The notes: generated from the sequence alone by a model not told the origin. A stretch of DNA of 64,000 bases from Faecalibacterium langellae (GCF_002549775.1 NZ_NMTR01000017.1:1-64000); one strand, 5' to 3'; counted from the stretch's first letter, positions 17,089-25,690 are shown. Numbers and translations: made by a program.

Positions 17089-17808
17089 ATGACCACCATC
17101 TATGACGCCAGACTTCTCCTCGTGGACGACAACGCCGACCTTTTGCGGCTGCTGTGCGAGCAATTGCAGGACGCCGGGTACCGCCATATCCGCACGGCGC
17201 AAAGCTGCTCGGCGGCAAGAGCCTGCTTTGCCGCCGAGCAGCCGGAGCTGATGATTTTGGACATCAACCTGCCGGACGGGGACGGCTTTTCGCTGTTCCG
17301 GGCCCTGCGGGCCAAAGCGGATGTGCCCGCGCTGTTCCTCTCGGCCCGGGACGCCGACGCCGACCGGCTGTTCGGGCTGGGCCTTGGCGCGGACGACTAC
17401 CTGACAAAGCCCTTCCTGATGCAGGAGCTTTTGCTGCGGGTGCAGCACATTTTGCAGCGGGCCTACCGGGCCGAGCTGTCCCGCACAAAGCGCGATGCTT
17501 TGCGGCTGGGCGGGCGCAGCGTCGATCTGAACGACGCCCTCGTCACCCTGCCGGACGGCAGCACCCTTGCCCTCACGGCCACCGAGCTGGCTTTGCTGCG
17601 CAAGCTGGCCGAGAACCGGGGCCACATCGTCACCTACGACGCGCTGTGCACCGCCGTGTGGGGCGCGGATTACTACGGTTACGAAAACAGCCTGAACGTC
17701 CACATCCGCCACCTGCGGGAAAAGCTGGAAGAACAGCCCAGCCGCCCGCAGCACCTGCTCACGGTGCGCAGCATCGGCTACAAGCTGGCAAAGGAGGAAA
17801 CGGCATGA
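17089..17808 (+). CDS. OmpR-family response regulator
   Basis: This is a 239-residue regulator. The receiver domain has the acidic pair D13-D14, phospho-acceptor D58 (MILDINLPDGDG), S85 and K107 (LTKPF). A winged-helix DNA-binding domain follows at about 145-235 (LTATELALLRKLAENRGHIV, SLNVHIRHLREKL). The start at 17089 is inferred from the receiver-domain alignment; the repeat-derived leader leaves no strong ribosome site. The stop overlaps the kinase ATG. It probably controls the divergent lantibiotic ABC operon. Confidence 0.88.
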   Translation: MTTIYDARLLLVDDNADLLRLLCEQLQDAGYRHIRTAQSCSAARACFAAEQPELMILDINLPDGDGFSLFRALRAKADVPALFLSARDADADRLFGLGLGADDYLTKPFLMQELLLRVQHILQRAYRAELSRTKRDALRLGGRSVDLNDALVTLPDGSTLALTATELALLRKLAENRGHIVTYDALCTAVWGADYYGYENSLNVHIRHLREKLEEQPSRPQHLLTVRSIGYKLAKEETA

Positions 17809-19178
17809 AGACCTTCGGGCGGCTCATCCGGCGGTATGTGCTGGCAGCAGTGGGCATGGTGTTGGTGCTGGCGGTGCTGTGTGTCGGGTTCATCGTCTGG
17901 CTGGGCTGGCGGGAGAGCACCCACACTCCGCAAGCAGAATATTCCTCCGGCGTCATCGCGGACGCCATGGTGCAGACGGCGCAGGGCCTTGCCTTCGGGC
18001 CGGAGCACACCCCGGAAGAATGGATGGACGGCTACGCCTGGGCCATGGTGCTGGACGATGACGGCGATGTGGTGTGGAGCTATGCCCTGCCGGAGCATCT
18101 CGCCCGCCGCTACACCCCCGCCGACGTGGCCCGCTTTGCCCGGTGGTACCTCGATGACTACCCGGTGTTCTGCTGGACCGAGGACTACGGCCTGTTCGTC
18201 ATCGCAATGCCGCAGGGCAGCATCTGGAAGTATAACCTCTACAATTCGCCCCAGCTGCTCACCGACGTGGTGAACAGCATCCTGCCGGCGGCGCTGTGCC
18301 TGCTGGCGCTGGGGCTGGCGGTCTGTCTGCTGGTGAGCGGGCGCGGCGCAAAGCAGCTGCGGACGGTGGCCGCCGGGCTGGATGCGCTGGCCGAGGGCCA
18401 GCCCGTGCAGCTGCCCACCGACGGCTTTGCCGGGGAGGTGGCCGAAAAGCTCAACCAGACCAGCGCCCACCTGCAAAAGCAGGGCGAGATGCTCGCCCGG
18501 CGGGACACCGCCCGCACCCAGTGGATCGCGGGGGTCAGCCACGATGTGCGCACCCCGTTGGCCCTCATTCTGGGCTGGGCCGAACAGCTGGAACGGGACC
18601 CTTCCCTGCCCGACAGTGCTCGGCAGAAGGCAGGCGGCATCCGCACTCAGAGCGAAAAGCTGCGGTCGCTCATTGATGACCTGAACCTCACCAGCAAGCT
18701 GCAGTACGGCGCACAGCCCTTGCGGCGGCAGACTCTTGCCGCCGGGCCGCTGGTGCGGCAGCTGGCGGCGCAGTTCTGCGAGAGCCCGCTGGCCGACCGG
18801 TGCGAGCTTTCCCTCACCCAGACCGAAGCCGCCGAGCGCGCCCTGCTGGACGCCGACCCGGCGCTGCTGGGCCGTTTGTTGGAAAACCTGCTGAACAATT
18901 CGGTGCGGCACAACGCCGGGCCGGTGAAAGTGAGCCTTTGCACCGAGGTGGTGAGCGGGCGGCTCTGCCTGACCGTCACCGATGACGGCACGGGTTACCC
19001 GTCGCAGGTGTTGGCGGCCCTGCACGAGCCGGAACCCGGCGAGAATGCCCCGCACATTTTGGGCCTGCATGTGGTGGAGCAGATCGCCGCCGCCCACGGT
19101 GGGCAGGCGGTGTTTGGGCAGGCCGTGCCCCACGGGGCCAAGACCACGGTGTGGCTGCCGCTGCACCCAGAAAAATAA
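17805..19178 (+). CDS. Sensor histidine kinase
   Basis: This 457-residue kinase has a first membrane helix at about 11-34, an extracellular domain of about 125 residues (HTPEEWMDGYAWAMVLDDDG), a second helix near 158-178, HAMP-like sequence, then the H-box GVSHDVRTPL with phospho-acceptor H246. The N-box LLENLLNNSVRHN and G-box VTDDGTGYP complete the ATPase domain. The extracellular domain length suggests ligand sensing rather than the short-loop BceS type. It overlaps the regulator stop by ATGA. Confidence 0.88.
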   Translation: MKTFGRLIRRYVLAAVGMVLVLAVLCVGFIVWLGWRESTHTPQAEYSSGVIADAMVQTAQGLAFGPEHTPEEWMDGYAWAMVLDDDGDVVWSYALPEHLARRYTPADVARFARWYLDDYPVFCWTEDYGLFVIAMPQGSIWKYNLYNSPQLLTDVVNSILPAALCLLALGLAVCLLVSGRGAKQLRTVAAGLDALAEGQPVQLPTDGFAGEVAEKLNQTSAHLQKQGEMLARRDTARTQWIAGVSHDVRTPLALILGWAEQLERDPSLPDSARQKAGGIRTQSEKLRSLIDDLNLTSKLQYGAQPLRRQTLAAGPLVRQLAAQFCESPLADRCELSLTQTEAAERALLDADPALLGRLLENLLNNSVRHNAGPVKVSLCTEVVSGRLCLTVTDDGTGYPSQVLAALHEPEPGENAPHILGLHVVEQIAAAHGGQAVFGQAVPHGAKTTVWLPLHPEK

Positions 19179-19200
19179 GAATAAGAAAAAGATAAAACGA

Positions 19201-19243
19201 AAGCAGCCGCTTCCCCTTTTTGCGAGGAAGCGGCTGCTTGTGC
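19201..19243. terminator. Bidirectional terminator
   Basis: A 14-bp perfect stem (AAGCAGCCGCTTCC at 19201-19214 and its complement at 19226-19239) sits between the convergent kinase (plus) and Fe-S protein (minus) genes, with T-rich flanks on both sides. Confidence 0.8.
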
Positions 19244-19262
19244 TTTTATAATAAGGAATCTC

Positions 19263-20162
19263 TCAGAAGAAGCGGCAGAAGCCAAGGCACACGCCCATAA
19301 TGAAGAACAGCACGGCCTTTGCCAGCATGGGCAGCCAGAAGTTCTTGCCAAGGGCAAGGTCCCAGCGGCTGATGTTGCCCTTGGGGCAGGTGCCCACACA
19401 GGCTTCGCAGGCGATGCACTCGCCGCTGCGCAGGCTCTGCTCGTCCAGCTTCAGGTCCACCGGGCAGCGGTGGGCGCAGGCCGAACAGCCCGGGATGCAG
19501 TTCTCGCCGTCCCGGTGCAGCTGTGCAAAGGGCAGCACCGGCAGCAGGGCGAACACCGCGCCCATCGGGCACAAAAACTGGCAGAAGAACCGGGGCTGCA
19601 CCGCCATGCCGATCAAAATGAGCACGAACAGCGCGATGCCAAGGCCAAAACCGGCCGGAGGGGTGCGCAGGGCGGTCAGGCGGGAGAACACTTCCCACGG
19701 GCTCCAGCCGGTGAGACGGCTGTACACCCCGGCAGTGCACAGGCCCACGATGACGGCCAGCACCACGAACTTGACCTTCTGGCCCCGGCGCACAGCCTTT
19801 TCCGGCAGCTGGAACTGCTTTTTGCGGTGGAGCAGCTTCTTCTGCACAAGGCCCGACAGCCACCACACACCGTCGCCCAGGCTGCCGAAGGCGCACACAT
19901 AGCCGCAGAAGAAGCGGCCAAACAGGATAGTGAACCCGCACAGGCCGAGAAGCGAGAGGGTGAAGCTGTCCAGCTGCAGCACCTCGCCATGGCCGATGCG
20001 CAGAAACAGCTGCTTCACCCCGTTAAAGCCCGCCACAAAGGCACCGGGCATCGCGATAAAGAACATCAGCTGCACCGCAGCCCGCAGCCAGGCCCGGTGC
20101 TTCAGGGTGCGCTGTTTTTTCTGGGCCGCCGTCAGCGGCTTTTTTTCTGTCGTCTGCATCAT
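19263..20162 (-). CDS. NosR/NapH-like membrane 4Fe-4S protein
   Basis: This 299-residue protein has about five membrane helices, two copies of the CP-type motif of this family (CGYVCAFGSLGD, CQFLCPMGAVFAL), and a cytoplasmic ferredoxin pair (CSACAHRCPVDL and CIACEACVGTCPKGN). Such proteins pass electrons across the membrane to FMN-binding partners. The two genes upstream on the same strand are FMN-binding proteins, overlapping by ATGA-type junctions, so the three probably form one electron-transfer unit. The terminal acceptor is not known. Confidence 0.85.
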   Translation of the reverse strand: MMQTTEKKPLTAAQKKQRTLKHRAWLRAAVQLMFFIAMPGAFVAGFNGVKQLFLRIGHGEVLQLDSFTLSLLGLCGFTILFGRFFCGYVCAFGSLGDGVWWLSGLVQKKLLHRKKQFQLPEKAVRRGQKVKFVVLAVIVGLCTAGVYSRLTGWSPWEVFSRLTALRTPPAGFGLGIALFVLILIGMAVQPRFFCQFLCPMGAVFALLPVLPFAQLHRDGENCIPGCSACAHRCPVDLKLDEQSLRSGECIACEACVGTCPKGNISRWDLALGKNFWLPMLAKAVLFFIMGVCLGFCRFF

Positions 20163-20626
20163 GCCGCCGCCTTTCCCAGTGCGTCCTGCACTGCATCCCG
20201 CAGGCCCTCACAGGTGAGGGTCGCGCCCGAAACGAGGTCCACATCGCCGGTCTGGGCGGTGAGCATCTTGTCCAGCATGGTCAGCGCCTGCGTGTAATAG
20301 GGCTTGTCTTCGCCGTCGTGCTTCAGCACCGTGATGTCGGTCATCTGCCCGCCGGAGATGGTGATCTGCACCGTGATGTCGTCGCCGAAGCCGAGGGCGG
20401 TGCCCTCATAGGTGCCGTCCTTCAGACCAGACTCGGCTTCGGCTTCCTCGGCCGCCTGCTGGGCCTGCAGCACCGAGGTGTTCCATGCGTTCGCCTCGTC
20501 GATCTCCTTCTGCCGCGCGGTGACGGCGTCGGCCCGCACCAGTGCCACCTGCTGGTATTGCCACAGTACGGCCAGGATCAGCAGCAGGTTCACCGCCCGG
20601 ACGATAAAGTTCCAATGCTTTTTCAT
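20159..20626 (-). CDS. FMN-binding domain protein (single domain)
   Basis: This 155-residue protein has an N-terminal membrane anchor (FIVRAVNLLLILAVLWQY), a short coiled region and one FMN_bind domain. The domain ends DLVSGATLTCEGLRDAVQ; the SGAT motif is where FMN is covalently attached to Thr in NqrC/RnfG-type domains. It is probably exported and anchored at the outer face. It overlaps the genes on both sides by 4 bases, so stoichiometric expression is expected. Confidence 0.85.
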   Translation of the reverse strand: MKKHWNFIVRAVNLLLILAVLWQYQQVALVRADAVTARQKEIDEANAWNTSVLQAQQAAEEAEAESGLKDGTYEGTALGFGDDITVQITISGGQMTDITVLKHDGEDKPYYTQALTMLDKMLTAQTGDVDLVSGATLTCEGLRDAVQDALGKAAA

Positions 20627-21903
20627 GCGTTCTCCTCCCCTGTCGGCTGGTCCTGTTCCGGCGGCTCTGCTGCCGGGCTGCTTTCTGCAGCGGGCTCAGC
20701 AGCCGGTTCGCTTTCAGCCGGTGCTTCCGGTTCCGGAGCCGCAGGCACTTCGGGCGTGGTCAGGGCCTTCTGCAGGGCATCCTGCACGGCGGCATCCAGC
20801 TCGTCGGCGGTGTACACCCGGCCGGAGGAAGCGCTCTGCTCTTTGCCGGAGAAGAAGGCCTCCAGCGCGGCCCGCACCTTCTCGGTAAAGGTGGGTTCTT
20901 CGGTCTCGGTGGGCAGCACCTGCACATCGGTGACGCTGCCGTCCTTCACGGTAATGACCACGTTCACCGGGCCGTCGGCGGTGGAACCGGTGCCGGAGTA
21001 GGTGCCGTCGGCGTACTGCGGTGCGGCGGGCTCGGCAGGCGTTTCGTCAGCCGGAGCGGTGTCCGGCGTCTCGGCGGGAACCGCGTCGTTGGCGGCCTTG
21101 GCCAGTGCCTGCTTCACGGCGTTCAGGATGCCGGTGGAGGAATAGGTCGCGCCGGAAACGGCGTCCACGCCCTCGGGTGTGCCGGTCTCCAGAATGGTGG
21201 CGATGACCTGACGGCCCTTGTAGAAGTAAGAGGTCGTCTCGCCGTCATGGCTCACCACCGTGATGTCGGCAAGGACACCGTCGGCAATGGTCACCTGCAG
21301 GGTGATGGGGCCGCCAAAGCCCTCGGCCGAGGCGGTGTACACGCCGTCGCGGTAGGCGGAAGGCGTGGTGAATTCTTCTTCCACCGGCGGTGCGGCGGGC
21401 GTCGTCTGCGGCGGCAGCGGGTTATTGACCACCTCGCCGGTCAGCGCGTTTTTGATGGCACCCAGAATGCCCCGGGAAGTATAAGTGGCTTCCGACACCG
21501 CGTCCACCTCCCAGGTCTGGGCGTCCAGCACGGTGTTCAGCAGCCGCTTTGCTCGGCGCAGGAAGGCGCTGGTCTCGTGGGCGGCGCTCAGCACCTGCAC
21601 ATCGGTGATGTGCCCGCCCTCCATGGTCACCTGCACCTGCACGGTGCCGCCGAAGCCCCGGGAGGAGCCGGTGTAGACGCCGTCGGCATAGGGCAGCACG
21701 GCGGTCAGGCCCTCGGCTTCTTCTTCCGAGGATGCGGCGGGCTCTGCGGCAGGCGCGGACGCGGCTTCGGCCAGACGTTCCGGCACGGCGGCCAGCACCG
21801 GCGCGGTGCGCGGCACGGTGACCAGCACAAGGCCTGCCACGGCCACGGCGGGGAGCAGCTGCACCAGCGGCAGCAGCCGTTTCCCGGATTTTGTTTCCCT
21901 CAT
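20623..21903 (-). CDS. FMN-binding protein with three FMN_bind domains
   Basis: This 426-residue protein starts with a signal/anchor (LLPLVQLLPAVAVAGLVLVT) and then has three FMN_bind repeats separated by Pro/Ala/Glu linkers. Repeat 1 has VDAVSEATYTSRG, repeat 2 the full VDAVSGATYSSTG, and repeat 3 ends SSGRVYTADELDAAVQ without an SGAT. Repeat 2, and less surely repeat 1 (S-E-A-T), can carry covalent flavin; repeat 3 has probably lost it. The C terminus is a Pro/Ala/Glu-rich tail. The multi-flavin layout suggests an extracellular electron wire. Confidence 0.82.
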   Translation of the reverse strand: MRETKSGKRLLPLVQLLPAVAVAGLVLVTVPRTAPVLAAVPERLAEAASAPAAEPAASSEEEAEGLTAVLPYADGVYTGSSRGFGGTVQVQVTMEGGHITDVQVLSAAHETSAFLRRAKRLLNTVLDAQTWEVDAVSEATYTSRGILGAIKNALTGEVVNNPLPPQTTPAAPPVEEEFTTPSAYRDGVYTASAEGFGGPITLQVTIADGVLADITVVSHDGETTSYFYKGRQVIATILETGTPEGVDAVSGATYSSTGILNAVKQALAKAANDAVPAETPDTAPADETPAEPAAPQYADGTYSGTGSTADGPVNVVITVKDGSVTDVQVLPTETEEPTFTEKVRAALEAFFSGKEQSASSGRVYTADELDAAVQDALQKALTTPEVPAAPEPEAPAESEPAAEPAAESSPAAEPPEQDQPTGEENA

Positions 21904-21924
21904 GAAATACCCCTCTCAGACACG

Positions 21925-21964
21925 GAAACAAGGCCCCTCCCGTTTCCGGGAGCGACCTTGTTTC
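21925..21964. terminator. Hairpin between the Tp47-type gene and the FMN operon
   Basis: GAAACAAGG (21925-21933) pairs with CCTTGTTTC (21956-21964), with an inner CTCCCG/CGGGAG stem. It lies in the 85-bp gap between the minus-strand stop at 21989 and the FMN-binding start at 21903, so it may attenuate read-through from the regulated promoter at 23443-23471. Confidence 0.55.
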
Positions 21965-21988
21965 GATGATTTTTAGTTCAGGAAAGCC

Positions 21989-23323
21989 TTACTTTGCCTG
22001 CAGGCCCTGAATAGCCTGCGTCAGGTGCGGGACCTGCTCCTGCGCATCTGCCTTGTACAGGGTGCTCTTTGCCAGCAGCTCAACGCTCTCGTCCAGCTCG
22101 GTCTCGAGGTTTGCCCAGCTTGCGGCGGTGTAGTTGGTCTTGTTCAAAGCCTTGGCCTGGTCCACCACAGCCTGCAGCGCGGCGCGGTCAGCGTCGTCAG
22201 CCAGCTCGTGCTTTGCCAGGTTGTCAGCAGTGGTCTGGATCTTGATGACGGTGTCAGCATAGCCCAGAGCATGGAGAGTGAGGGTCCAGTAACCGGTGCC
22301 GTCGGTGCCTTCGGGCAGCTGGAAGCGTGCAGACTGGGTCAGGCCCAGCTGGATACCCATGACCTTGTGCATCCAGTTGTCGGCTGCGAACTTGGTGCCG
22401 TAAGTAGCCTTGGCTTTGGTGTAGGTGCTGTCATTGCCGTAGTAGGTCCAGGTGACGGACTGCAGACGGGAGCCCAGCTCGCCGTAGTTGCCGGTCAGGT
22501 CCACACGAATGAACTCGCCGTAGCTGCCCACATCGTCGCCGCTCTTGACGGTGACGATCAGGCCGTCAGCGGTCTTCTGACCTTCTTCAGCCACGCCGGA
22601 ACCGGTGCCCTTGTGGGCAGCGGAGAAGGTGTAGCCGTCGCCGGACTTGGTGGCGTACTTCAGGCCGTTGGTCTTGTAATCCACAGCAGCGGTCAGAGCG
22701 TAGGTAGGCAGCTTGTTCTCAGCATAGCCGCCCACCAGCTGGCCGCCGTTGCGTACGGTAGCGTACTTGGAGCAGAAGTCGGCGAGGTCAGCGTTTGCCA
22801 CGCGGACAGGCACATACTTGACGCCGGAGACTTCATAGTGGTCCATCTTGACGGTGGAGCCATCGGGCTTGGTGACGGTGCCGCGGTTCCAGCCGTAGGC
22901 GGTGCCGTCCGGAGTGTAGAAGGTCTTGCCGTCATCGGACCAGTGAGACACGGTGTAGGTGCTGCCGTCCTGTGCATAGATGGTAGCTACCTGCTGGAAG
23001 CTGCCGCGGTGCAGGCCGTGGTTAGCGGTAGCACGGGACACGGCATCAAAAGCGCCCAGATCGTGTTCGCCATGGCTGTCCTCCTGTGCGGAAGAAGCAG
23101 TGCTGCCAGCGGCATATACGTTCTCGTTTGCCCAGTACTCGTTCCAGTCCAGAGCGGCGTACAGATAGGTGTAGTTGGAGCTGGTCATCTTGTCGAAGAA
23201 CTCCTGCACTGCAGCAATGCAGTTCTCGGAATCATCGGGGGCAGCTGCCAGTGCAGCGGGGGCCATGACGCTCAGAGCCATGGCTGCGGAAAGCGCCAGA
23301 GCGGCGATCTTTTTCAGTCTCAT
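21989..23323 (-). CDS. Secreted Tp47-domain-C-type protein
   Basis: This 444-residue protein has a signal peptide (RLKKIAALALSAAMALSVMA, cleavage near PAALAAA). It is rich in Y, T and G and carries the segments LQSVTWTYYGNDSTYTKAKA and LTLHALGYADTVIKIQTTAD, which I associate with the penicillin-binding Tp47 domain C family of gut Firmicutes; a helical Ala/Leu region closes the C terminus. Function is unknown. The start ATG at 23321-23323 is preferred over an upstream TTG because it begins the signal peptide. A strong promoter with two operators controls it, and the FMN/Fe-S operon follows. Confidence 0.65.
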   Translation of the reverse strand: MRLKKIAALALSAAMALSVMAPAALAAAPDDSENCIAAVQEFFDKMTSSNYTYLYAALDWNEYWANENVYAAGSTASSAQEDSHGEHDLGAFDAVSRATANHGLHRGSFQQVATIYAQDGSTYTVSHWSDDGKTFYTPDGTAYGWNRGTVTKPDGSTVKMDHYEVSGVKYVPVRVANADLADFCSKYATVRNGGQLVGGYAENKLPTYALTAAVDYKTNGLKYATKSGDGYTFSAAHKGTGSGVAEEGQKTADGLIVTVKSGDDVGSYGEFIRVDLTGNYGELGSRLQSVTWTYYGNDSTYTKAKATYGTKFAADNWMHKVMGIQLGLTQSARFQLPEGTDGTGYWTLTLHALGYADTVIKIQTTADNLAKHELADDADRAALQAVVDQAKALNKTNYTAASWANLETELDESVELLAKSTLYKADAQEQVPHLTQAIQGLQAK

Positions 23324-23375
23324 CGGAAAAGACACTCCTTTCAAATTTCAACCGTCCCTTTGCAAAAACAGCTTG

Positions 23376-23431
23376 TTAGCATATACTAACTTCCGGTGCA
23401 AAAGAAAATCGGTTGTATTAGTACGAACTAA
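23376..23431 (-). promoter_or_regulatory. Paired TTAG-N6-CTAA operators
   Basis: TTAGCATATACTAA (23376-23389) and TTAGTACGAACTAA (23418-23431) lie 42 bp apart in the leader of the Tp47-type gene, both downstream of its -10 box. They match the sites at 1198-1245 and 7987-8000. Confidence 0.6.
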
Positions 23432-23442
23432 CCGACAGTGTT

Positions 23443-23471
23443 ATTATAAAAACCCGCCCTTTGCTTGTCAA
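23443..23471 (-). promoter_or_regulatory. Consensus promoter of the Tp47-type gene
   Basis: On the minus strand TTGACA (23471-23466) and TATAAT (23448-23443) are separated by 17 bp, a fully consensus sigma-70 promoter. Such a strong promoter overlaid by operators suggests repression by default and high expression on demand. Confidence 0.8.
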
Positions 23472-23626
23472 GAGGAAATGTGAATTTTTTGTGCACAGCG
23501 CGATTCACGCCGGTTTCGGGGTCGTTCGCGCCGGGTCGCTTCCCATTTGCGGCAAAGTGTGCGACAATAAGCTTGCAGATAAAATTTGCACAAACATCCT
23601 TCTTCTTTTTGTCCTATTCCGCAAGC

Positions 23627-23663
23627 GCAGCAGGGCCGCACCCTTCCGGTGCGGCCCTGCTGC
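23627..23663 (-). terminator. Hairpin downstream of the HAD hydrolase gene
   Basis: A 16-bp perfect stem (23627-23642 with 23648-23663, loop CTTCC) lies 14 bp beyond the minus-strand stop at 23677. The T-rich tail is stronger on the plus strand, so its direction is uncertain. Confidence 0.6.
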
Positions 23664-23676
23664 ATTTCCTCTTTCT

Positions 23677-24330
23677 TTAAAGTCTGCCGGTTTCCAGCAT
23701 CTGCTTCACTTCGTGCAGGTCTTTGCACTCGGCGGTGTACAGGCGGCGCATCTCGTCGTCGGCGGGCGAAAGGTCCGGCACCATCACAGTGACAAAACCG
23801 CCCCGGGCCCCGGCCCGCACGCCGTTGTAGCTGTCCTCCAGTACAAGGGTGCGGCCGGGCTGGGTACCCAGTGCTTCCGCTGCCCGCTTAAAGATCTCCG
23901 GGTTGGGCTTGGAAGCCGAGAACTGCTCGCCGGAGACGATCACCTTGAAGTAGTGGGTCAAGCCCCAGCCGTCCAAATGATGCCGGATAGACGCCATCCG
24001 GCTGGAGGATGCCACTGCCATGGGAATGTGCTGCGCTTCCAGCCAGGCGATCAGTTCATCCAGGCCCGGCTTTTTGGGCGGCGGGGCCTGGAACGCGATC
24101 TCGGCCTGTGCGTGCAGCGCTTCCATGATGGCGTCGGTGTCGCACCCCGGCCCGTAGAACTGCCGCAGCACCGCCCGCATGGAGTCGCCCGCCGTGCCGC
24201 GGGCGGCAACGTCCAGCCCTTCCTTATAAGAAAGCCCAAGGGTGGCAAGTGCAGGCTCCCACAGGGTAGCCCACACCCGCTCGGTGTCAAACATCAGGCC
24301 GTCCATATCAAAAATAACGCTGTCGGTCAT
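23677..24330 (-). CDS. HAD-superfamily hydrolase (beta-phosphoglucomutase-like)
   Basis: This 217-residue protein has the HAD nucleophile motif IFDMDGLMFDTE (residues 6-17, nucleophile D8 with D10), motif II VASSS at about 110, a lysine region (SGEQFSASKPNPEIFKRA) and the acidic motif LVLEDSYNGVRAG. The cap after motif I is of the helical beta-PGM/phosphatase type. It probably dephosphorylates or isomerises a sugar phosphate. It is a single gene divergent from ilvE. Confidence 0.85.
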   Translation of the reverse strand: MTDSVIFDMDGLMFDTERVWATLWEPALATLGLSYKEGLDVAARGTAGDSMRAVLRQFYGPGCDTDAIMEALHAQAEIAFQAPPPKKPGLDELIAWLEAQHIPMAVASSSRMASIRHHLDGWGLTHYFKVIVSGEQFSASKPNPEIFKRAAEALGTQPGRTLVLEDSYNGVRAGARGGFVTVMVPDLSPADDEMRRLYTAECKDLHEVKQMLETGRL

Positions 24331-24481
24331 GGCAGTATGCTCCTTCCATAGAAAAGCGGGGCTGTGCCCCGCAAAGTGCTCTGTGCCCCCTATTGTACCA
24401 TAGATTTGGCAGTTTGCACACCATTGTGCTCACAATCTGGTGCAACTTTACCGGTGGAAAGATGAAACATTTTGCGATTCC

Positions 24482-24509
24482 TTGCAAAACCGCTCCGGAA
24501 TATTATAAT
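24482..24509 (+). promoter_or_regulatory. Promoter of ilvE
   Basis: TTGCAA (24482-24487) and TATAAT (24504-24509) are spaced by 16 bp, about 75 bp before the ATG at 24583. No T-box-like structure was seen in the short leader. Confidence 0.65.
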
Positions 24510-24582
24510 AGAAACCAACATTTGTGTCATAAAGCGCCGGAAATCGTGCGCACGCGCATAAAAGGAAAGAGGGAAACTCACT

Positions 24583-25662
24583 ATGTTGGATATCAAGATC
24601 ACCCGCACGGCTACGCCCAAGGCAAAGCCCACCGATGAGACGAAGCTCGGCTTCGGCAAGAAGTTCACCGACCATATGTTCGTCATGGACTACACCGAGG
24701 GCGAAGGCTGGCACGACGCCCGCATCGTCCCCTACGGCCCCTTTGAGCTGGACCCGGCTACCGTCGTGTTCCACTACGCTCAGGAGATCTTTGAGGGCAT
24801 GAAGGCTTACCGCACTGCTGACGACACCGTGCAGCTGTTCCGCCCGGACTGCAACGCAAAGCGCTTCCAGGATTCTGCCGACCGTCTGTGCATCCCCAAG
24901 ATCCCCGTGGAGGACTACATCCAGGCTGTTGAGACCCTGGTGGACGTGGACCGTGACTGGGTGCCCCACACCGACGGCGCTTCCCTGTACATCCGTCCCT
25001 TCGTGTTTGCAAACGACGTGGGCCTGGGTGTCCACGCTTCCAAGCACTACATCTTCTGCATCATCTGCGCTCCCTCGGGTGCTTACTATGCTGAGGGCAT
25101 CAACCCCGTCCGTATTTATGTTGAAGACGAGTACATCCGTGCCGCTCCCGGCCTGACCGGCTTCACCAAGTGCGGCGGCAACTACGCTGCTTCCATCAAG
25201 GCCGGTGAGCTGGCCGAGGAGCAGGGCTACGCACAGGTGCTGTGGCTGGACGGCGTTGAGAAGAAGTACGTCGAGGAAGTCGGCAGCATGAACATCATGT
25301 TCAAGATCGACGGCAAGGTCTACACCGCTGCAACCGTCGGCACCGTTCTGCCCGGCGTCACCCGCCGCAGCTGCATCGAGCTGCTGAAGGACTGGGGCTA
25401 TGAGGTCATCGAGGGCAAGCTGGCCATCGCCGATATCATGGCCGCTGCCCGCGAAGGCAAGCTGGAAGAAGTCTTCGGCACCGGTACCGCCGCTGTCGTC
25501 TCCCCCGTCAAGGAGCTGGTTTGGAAGGGCGAGCATGCTTACATCGGCGACGGCAAGATCGGCCCTGTCACCCAGAAGCTGTACGATACCATGACCGGTA
25601 TGCAGTGGGGCAAGATCCCCGATACCAAGGGCTGGATCGTCCCGGTGGAGAAGAAGAACTAA
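24583..25662 (+). CDS. ilvE: Branched-chain amino acid aminotransferase
   Basis: This 359-residue class IV PLP aminotransferase catalyses the last step of Val, Leu and Ile synthesis and the first step of their breakdown. It shows FHYAQEIFEGMKAYR near the N terminus, the family's PLP lysine in TGFTKCGGNYAAS (K196), EEVGSMNIMF, and GVTRRSCIELL in the phosphate-binding region. Its length matches the BCAT2-type family. An AAAGAGGG site precedes the ATG. It is monocistronic, with its own promoter (24482) and terminator (25667). Confidence 0.92.
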   Translation: MLDIKITRTATPKAKPTDETKLGFGKKFTDHMFVMDYTEGEGWHDARIVPYGPFELDPATVVFHYAQEIFEGMKAYRTADDTVQLFRPDCNAKRFQDSADRLCIPKIPVEDYIQAVETLVDVDRDWVPHTDGASLYIRPFVFANDVGLGVHASKHYIFCIICAPSGAYYAEGINPVRIYVEDEYIRAAPGLTGFTKCGGNYAASIKAGELAEEQGYAQVLWLDGVEKKYVEEVGSMNIMFKIDGKVYTAATVGTVLPGVTRRSCIELLKDWGYEVIEGKLAIADIMAAAREGKLEEVFGTGTAAVVSPVKELVWKGEHAYIGDGKIGPVTQKLYDTMTGMQWGKIPDTKGWIVPVEKKN

Positions 25663-25666
25663 CCAC

Positions 25667-25690
25667 AAAGTTCCCGGAGAGAACTTTTTT
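25667..25690 (+). terminator. Terminator of ilvE
   Basis: AAAGTTC (25667-25673) pairs with GAACTTT (25681-25687) and runs into T residues, starting 5 bp after the ilvE stop. Confidence 0.7.

Noticed and set aside
24331-24582. T-box or riboswitch upstream of ilvE
   Set aside because: The leader from the promoter at 24482-24509 is only about 65 bases and lacks a T-box motif or a terminator.
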